A DNA stretch of 64,000 nucleotides from Humulus lupulus (taxonomy: Eukaryota; Streptophyta; Magnoliopsida; Rosales; Cannabaceae). Both the position numbers and the translations under genes were made by a program. The stretch is taken from assembly GCF_963169125.1 (NCBI RefSeq), contig NC_084794.1, positions 93,107,018 to 93,171,017 on the forward strand, in the 5' to 3' direction. Of the stretch, positions 58,124 through 64,000 are shown piece by piece; the first letter of the stretch is position 1, and each line of letters starts with the position of its first letter. The notes under the pieces are model-generated. The model did no database searches, was not told where the DNA came from, and saw only the letters and a list, made by a program, of their open reading frames with translations.

Positions 58124-58660
58124 GTAAGGCATCTCCTTGGCTCTCTCATCATCAAGACCCAAAATGGTAGTATCAACCTGCCAAGGAAACAAAGTTACCA
58201 ACTTGCACTACCCAAATACACGACAAACAGCTAACTCATAGCTCGTGTAGCATAATACCAAATCAAAGCATTACCAATCTAAAAGTGAATTAGCAGAAAA
58301 CTTACCTTCATAGCTTTGAGTTGCTCCCCTTTGGGTTTCTCAGCCATAGTGATATCCGCATCAGTCTCTCTGTGTGCCTGAATAAACGTCTCATAATCCA
58401 TCCTATACAAATGGTCTCCAGTAAGAACCAAAAACTCTACGACATTATGTTCCTCAAAGAGCCACATGTACTGTCTCACCGCATCAGCCGTCCCCTACAG
58501 TAGTAAATTAAACAGTGAAATACACAGTCAAAAAGGTAAGAAGAAGCCACAGCCATGTCCAGTATAAACCAATCAACCAACCTGGAACCAGTTGGGATTC
58601 TCGGGGCTCTGCTGAGCCGCAAGAACTTCAACAAAGCCTTTGTTCTTGTAATCTCCCATA
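58124..58660 (-). pseudogene. ADP-glucose pyrophosphorylase small-subunit gene fragment
   Basis: Three exons are recognisable on the minus strand with introns kept: 58660-58582 (NKGFVEVLAAQQSPENPNWF), 58494-58306 ([15 protein letters not shown], then [19 protein letters not shown]) and 58177-58124 (VDTTILGLDDERAKEMPY). These are consecutive parts of the plastid ADP-glucose pyrophosphorylase small subunit, the starch-synthesis enzyme. The splice sites (donors at 58581 and 58305, acceptors before 58494 and 58177) are intact and phases match. In the middle exon about 28 codons are deleted: DADIT is followed at once by [12 protein letters not shown]. Both ends of the gene are missing. Retained introns show capture from genomic DNA, as Helitrons do. 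Confidence 0.85.
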
Positions 58661-58800
58661 TTATCATCATATAATATTAATAATTAAGTTATTTTGGAAA
58701 AAAAAATTGGATATATCTTAATAATAATATTCATAATATATAAATTGTATGTCTTAATAAATATATAAATATTATTATTAATAATTTCCATATATATATA

Positions 58801-59525
58801 CTAGATACAAGCAACGTGCAATATGCACGTTTGCTTAGTTTTATTTATAGAATTTATTAATTATTTTTATTAAATTTATATTAATGTCATATAAATTTTG
58901 AAATAAATATCATATTTTAATTAAATAATTTATTTATTTTGTTCAAGTCTATGTTTGTTATAGTTTTTGAATTTGGGAGTGACAACAAGATATTATATAT
59001 TATATATTTAATGTAATATTAAATATTATACGTGGATTTTAAATTTAAGTTTCTTGCTAGATTTAAAAAACAGAATTTGTTGTTAATTCACAGTAGATTA
59101 TATTATATGTTTAATGTGATATTATTCTAATAAGTGAGTTTAAGTTTAATTAAATTTTATTTAAGTTATAAAACGTTTGATTTTATTATTTTTAAATAAT
59201 TATCATTGTAAATATCTAAAAAATATCATATTTTAATTTGTTTAATTATTTATTATTTTTAAATAATTATCATTGTAAAATATCTTAAAAATATCATATT
59301 TTAATTTGTTTAATTATTTATTATTTTTAAATAATTATCATTGTAAAATATCTCACAAATATCATATTTTAATTTTTTTAATTATTTATTTTATTTTATT
59401 TATATTTAAGTGCTTACAAACTACCGTTAAATATAAGAATATTCTGTTAAAGTTAACATTAAAAAAATAAAAAATCGTTAAAACCAATAACTTTCGTTAT
59501 CTACACACTTATTATATAGAAGAGA
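58801..59525 (-). mobile_element. Non-autonomous Helitron, 725 bp, complete
   Basis: On the minus strand the element starts TCTCTTCTATATAATAAGTG after an A and ends with a hairpin (AACGTGCA/TGCACGTT around 58811-58834 on the + strand) followed by TTGTATCTAG before a T. TC start, subterminal hairpin, CTAG end and an A/T target are the Helitron hallmarks. The interior is AT-rich without coding sequence and contains a tandem repeat (TTAATTTGTTTAATTATTTA, 59236-59390). Confidence 0.8.
59236..59395. repeat. Tandem repeat inside the small Helitron
   Basis: Two and a half copies of a roughly 70-bp unit: TTTAATTTGTTTAATTATTT, ATTATTTTTAAATAATTATC and ATTGTAAAATATCTNAN. Confidence 0.7.
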
Positions 59526-59864
59526 TAACATAGTTTGGTGGATTAACATATTTTTATATAAAAAAATAATTACATTAAAAATTTAACTTTATTTTTATAA
59601 TAATTTTACTTTCACGATTACACTCATTTCTATTCACATTTAACACTTTGAGTGCTACCAGGTTAGTATTAAAATATTAATTTTTTTATTATTGCATACA
59701 TAATTGGAAGTTTCTTGGAATATGAAAATTTAGTTAATTAGTACATTTGAAAACATATTTTATCATTTAATTATTTATTCTATACTATGATATGATATAT
59801 TTGTTATTTTTTTCCTGTAGAAATATATCTTACAGTTGAAACATATACTACATTCATTGACATA

Positions 59865-62800
59865 ATGGGAAATGGTAAGATTTCATTAATAATAGTTTAA
59901 AAAAATTAGAAACCTAAAAATTTATGAACTTTATATTTGAATGTTTTTCCTTTTTGAAGATCATGACAAACCACCTACAAGAAGAATTTCATATAAAGAT
60001 TTTTCGGAAGAAAAAAAGGAAGAAATTCGTAGAAAACAAAGAGAGAGATATGCTAAACAGAAAGCATTAAAAACCAATTCAATTCGTATAAATGATACGG
60101 AATCATCAAATAACGATGATTTGGACACATTTGATAATGATCGTACGACAGTATTGATTACTCAACATTCAAATATTGGTGTTCAATATACGAACAATAT
60201 TGAACATGTTAGTCATCTTCAAAGAGTATCAAAGAGACAACGAAATTCTCATACTCATACTGACATCAATGAAGAGGGATCGTCTCATGAAAGTTAATCT
60301 ATTTCAATCTTGATCGCACCGGGCTAATTCATTCAGAGCCAAATTCATCTATACATGTATTTATCCAACATGTTTTCCTGAAATTATTTTTCTCAATAGT
60401 CTAATTCAACCATCCTTCTATTCGTTTTTTCTTAACATTTCAAAGTTTTTTATGAATAGGACCCATATGTTGTTTAACAGGATGTAATCTATGAAACAAA
60501 CATACCAAGACCTTGTAGGGGTAAGGCATTAATATAAAATTAGTTAGTTTTTCAAAATTAGTCATCAAAACAATATGGACAGTTTCATTTTATTTTCTAA
60601 TTAGTAATTCTCATCAAAATAGGCCAATCGCAAACGCGTTCTACTGGATTTAGACAATTGCTAAAAGTAGTGCCATCTGAACCATATTCACTTCCATTAG
60701 TGCCTAGCTATCAACATTGTAAAGTAAAGCGATTCTGCCATGAAACAACTGGGTTTTGATGTGCTGATGGAAAAATTTCTCTGGCCACAAATAATGTACC
60801 AAATGAGCTTTATGCGCTGTTTACATCCAACAGTAGTGAATCTCAACATTTTCGAACATACATTCGAACTTATAACAATAAGTTTGCGTTTACATCGTTC
60901 GATGTTAATTTTGATAAAGAAATCTGTCGAAGAAATAGAGGAATATATACTTTCAGAACCCAAGGACAAATCTATCACTACATAAACAACTTGCTCCCTT
61001 CCAATAGTCATCCTTCTTATCTCCAATTATATTTCTACGACACAGAGCATGAATTACAAAATCGAATTTCTGATTCAGACAAAATGGAGCCATCAATTGT
61101 AACCCAGCTCATCAAAATTCTTCAGATCAATCCTTATTCTATTTTTTTTTCGTTCACTTGGAGATATCCCTGATTTGGAAAAACAAATCATTCATATAAA
61201 AACAGATGCTGGGCTTGATCAATGTGTATTCAATGCCCCTACATCCTCACAAGTTGCAGCGATATGGGTCGAAAATGATGATAGAGATCAACCAAGAGGA
61301 CGTAACATTCTTGTGTATAACCATTCTGGTGGAAATCATAAAGTTCAGTATTACTTTGGGTGTTATGATCTATTGCAATATCCAATATTATTTCCTTTCC
61401 TTTCAAAGATTTAGAGGAAGCAGATCAAAGTACAACGAAACAAACCCATCAATAAATCCTCAAGAATCATCCACTGCAGAAGAACTACTTGCAACAGAAG
61501 AGCGAGGTTAGACTGTGGTATTAAAAATTTAGAAAAATACATTTAGTATATATACATCCAAGTTAGTAACATTTCCTTGACATTCATCTTTTGTAGGATT
61601 AAACCAACAAAGAAAGTGCCCAACAGTTTCATGTCGCGAATATTATTGTTACAAGTTGCAAATAAGAGAAAATGTCAGATCAATTTTGCTGCTTTCTGGT
61701 CGATTATTGCAACAGTTTGTAGTTGATATGTATGTGAAGATCGAGACCTCAAGACTAGATTATTTTAGAGGCAAACAACAACATGTTCGATCAGAGTTGT
61801 ATCAAGGTATTGTTGATACAATTACACTTGGGGAAACAAATCCTTCTAATGTTGGGAAACAGATTATACTCCCATCTTCTTTTATTGGAGGTCCAAGAGA
61901 CATGAGAAAAAGATATATGGAAGCAATGGCTTTAGTTCAACGTTACGGCAAACCTGACATTTTCTTAACGATGACATGCAATCCAAATTGGCCAGAAATT
62001 ACAAATGAACTAGGTCCACACAATGAGAGTCAAAATAGACCTGATTTGGTTGCTCGAGTCTTTCATGCGAAATTGGAAGAATTAAAGGACCAGTTATTCA
62101 AAAGGAAAATATTCGGAAAAGTGTCAGCATATGTCTATGTTATTGAGCACCAAAAAAGGGGTCTTCCGCATGCCCACTTTTTAATTATCTTACAAAATGA
62201 GTGGAAACTCCATGCACCAGAATATTTTGATGAGATCATATCAGCAGAGATACCTGATAAAAATACAAACATCCACCTCCATAACGTAGTTGTGAAGCAC
62301 ATGATGCATGGACCATGTGGAGTATTAAATCCATCAAATGTTTGCATGAAAGGAAATCGTGGATGCAAAAGTAATTATCCAAAGAATTATGCATCTGCAA
62401 CAACTGTTGGAAACGATTGCTTCCCAATATATAGGCGTTCAAACAATGGAATGACTGTGAAGGTCCGAGGACAATATCTAGACAATCGTTGGGTTGTTCC
62501 ATACAACCCGTATCTCCTTGCAACATTTGAATCTCACATTAATGTAGAGATTTGTTCTACAATAAAAGCAGTGAAATATCTTTACAAGTGCATTTATAAA
62601 GGTCATGATCGTGTCGCTTTCAACTTGGTTTCTGAAATAAACAATCAACAAGTTGATGAAATCCAACAATTCCAGTCAGCCCGATGGATTGCTCCCCCAG
62701 AAGCAATGTGGAGAATATATGGATTTATTATCAATGAGATGTCCCTAGCAGTGTATAGTTTGCATTTACATCTGGAGGATCAACACTCGGTCACTTTCCA

Positions 62801-64000
62801 AGCAAACGACGATCTAATTAACATCCTCAATTTAGACCGTTCTAGAAAAACTATGCTAACACAATTCTTTGCATTAAATCGAGTAGATGAAAATGCAAAG
62901 AAATTACTGTACAAACAAATTCCAGAATATTATGTTTGGAACCATCAACACAAAGAATGGACTCCCCGAAAAACGAAAACAGTCATAGGTCGTATTGTTA
63001 CAGCAAATCCATTTGAGGGTGAGCGTTATTTCATGCGGATATTGCTAAACCATGTAAGGGGACCGCTGTCCTTTGAAGATCTTAGAACAATCGAGGGCAT
63101 TTTGGCCCCCACATTTTGTGAGGCAGCAACAATGCATGGTTTGTTACAAAGAGACAGTAGCTTAGAAGACTGTTTACATGAGGCATCTTTATATCAAATG
63201 CCATCCAGTTTGAGGTGACTGTTCGCAACAATATTGGTATATTGTAATCCAACCAATCCAAGAGACCTTTGGGAACGTTTTGAGGAAGATATGTCAATTG
63301 ATTTCAAATCTTCAGAAGATTCCACATCGACTGCAAGATATCATGTATTAAGGTCAATCTCTTCTACAATTGAATTAATGGGGAAAAACATTAACTCTTA
63401 CCATCTTCTTGATGAAGACATTTCTTTCGATGGAAATGAATTTCAATCTAGAGAAATCGATGATGAGTTGGGTGTTGAAATTCCAGAAGAAGATATTACA
63501 TCTTCAAGATCACTTAATAGCGAGCAACAACAAGTGTATAATGTAGTGTTGGAAAAAGTTTTATCAAACCAAAATGCTGCATTCTTTGTAGATGGCCCAG
63601 GTGGGACAGGGAAAACATTCCTATACAGGGCACTTTTGGCAACAGTACGATCAAGAAACTTGGTAGCACTTGCAACTGCTTCATCAGGTGTGGCTGCATC
63701 TATACTTCCAAGAGGTCGAACAGCTCACTCACGCTTTAAGCTTCCACTTGATACTGACGAAAAAACCAAATGTTCTGTGAGCAAACAAAGTGCGCTTGCA
63801 AACCTTCTTCGTGCAGTAAAATTAATAATATGGGATGAGGCACCGATGACAAGAAAACAACACATAGAGGCATTAGACAAAATGCTACGAGACATCAATG
63901 ATTCTGACGTAGCCTTCGGTGGAAAGGTTGTTGTTTTAGGGGGAGATTTTCGACAAGTATTGCCTGTGGTCCGTAAAGGAACTAGACAAGAGCAGGTTAA
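59865..64000 (+). pseudogene. Helitron Rep/helicase gene, broken, runs off the right edge
   Basis: A 10-nt exon with the ATG (59865-59874, donor GTAAGA) joins an exon from 59960 to about 60297 (basic N-terminus). The Helitron-like N domain runs from about 60600 to 61430 (CKVKRFCHETTGF, RNRGIYTFRTQGQIYHYINN). After an intron (acceptor before 61597) comes the HUH nuclease, with KRGLPHAHFLIIL at about 62155-62195 and the two-tyrosine YLYKCIYKG at about 62577-62603. The PIF1-type helicase follows with Walker A DGPGGTGKT (about 63589-63615) and IIWDEAP (about 63826). The product would nick, unwind and roll the element during transposition. Damage: TGA at 60757-60759, a frameshift in a T run at 61142-61150, a frame change near 61410 and TGA at 63216-63218. 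The gene continues past 64000. Confidence 0.85.
60298..60600. other. Non-coding stretch inside the Helitron gene
   Basis: Between the N-terminal exon and the Helitron N domain. No frame is convincing, so it is probably intron or degraded exon. Confidence 0.4.

Noticed and set aside
63514..63699. Minus-strand ORF opposite the Helitron helicase
   Set aside because: Overlaps the Walker A region of the helicase frame, so it is a shadow.

Overview
The window looks like intergenic, transposon-packed DNA from a eudicot plant. It is AT-rich and has U2-type introns (GT...AG), LTR retrotransposons of both superfamilies, a MuDR-type transposon, Helitrons, and broken fragments of plant genes (a G-type lectin receptor kinase, a WIT-type nuclear-envelope coiled-coil protein, an ADP-glucose pyrophosphorylase small subunit). 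The element types would fit a Rosales/Cannabaceae-like genome, but that is only a guess. I see no intact host gene. The only long uninterrupted coding sequences are a gag-only ORF in a non-autonomous Copia-type element and a spliced antisense ORF in a Ty3/gypsy element.

1-22 kb: remains of a MULE-like region. A degenerate DUF1985/coiled-coil/Ulp1-type (C48) gene runs on the + strand (4767-7537, resuming at 13240-14189). A MuDR transposase pseudogene with SWIM and CCHC fingers runs on the - strand (17908-20330). Between and beside them lie a lectin-kinase fragment, a 2.2-kb tandem-repeat block and a WIT fragment. Three solo LTRs have landed here. Two are copies of one very long (3.7-4.1 kb) LTR in opposite orientation (406-4524 and 8996-12672). 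The third is a 2-kb solo LTR (7538-13234) that sits one base from a splice donor of the Ulp1-like gene and is itself split by one of the long LTRs. All three have perfect 5-bp target duplications.

21.5-26.2 kb: a short Copia 5' end (LTR, primer-binding site, gag start), then AT-rich repeats.

26.2-40.5 kb: a decayed Ty3/gypsy element of Tat type on the + strand (element A). Its 5' LTR carries a nested Copia solo LTR. Its gag is split by a complete 4.6-kb LTR element that encodes only Gag (TR-GAG type). Its 3' LTR is missing.

40.5-45 kb: AT-rich repeats, including a Helitron-like 5' terminus at 42591.

45.0-57.6 kb: a full-length Tat-type Ty3/gypsy element on the - strand (element C, 12.65 kb, LTRs nearly identical). 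Its gag-pol is one 2066-codon frame broken only by seven stop codons. An opposite-strand, four-exon ORF of 789 codons is completely intact and has a good TATA box upstream. Elements A and C both carry, just downstream of pol, an array of short hairpins with a shared six-base loop and covarying stems. I consider this the most interesting undescribed signal in the window.

57.6-64 kb: a captured AGPase small-subunit fragment (-), a complete 725-bp non-autonomous Helitron (-), and an autonomous-type Helitron Rep/helicase gene (+) that runs off the right edge.
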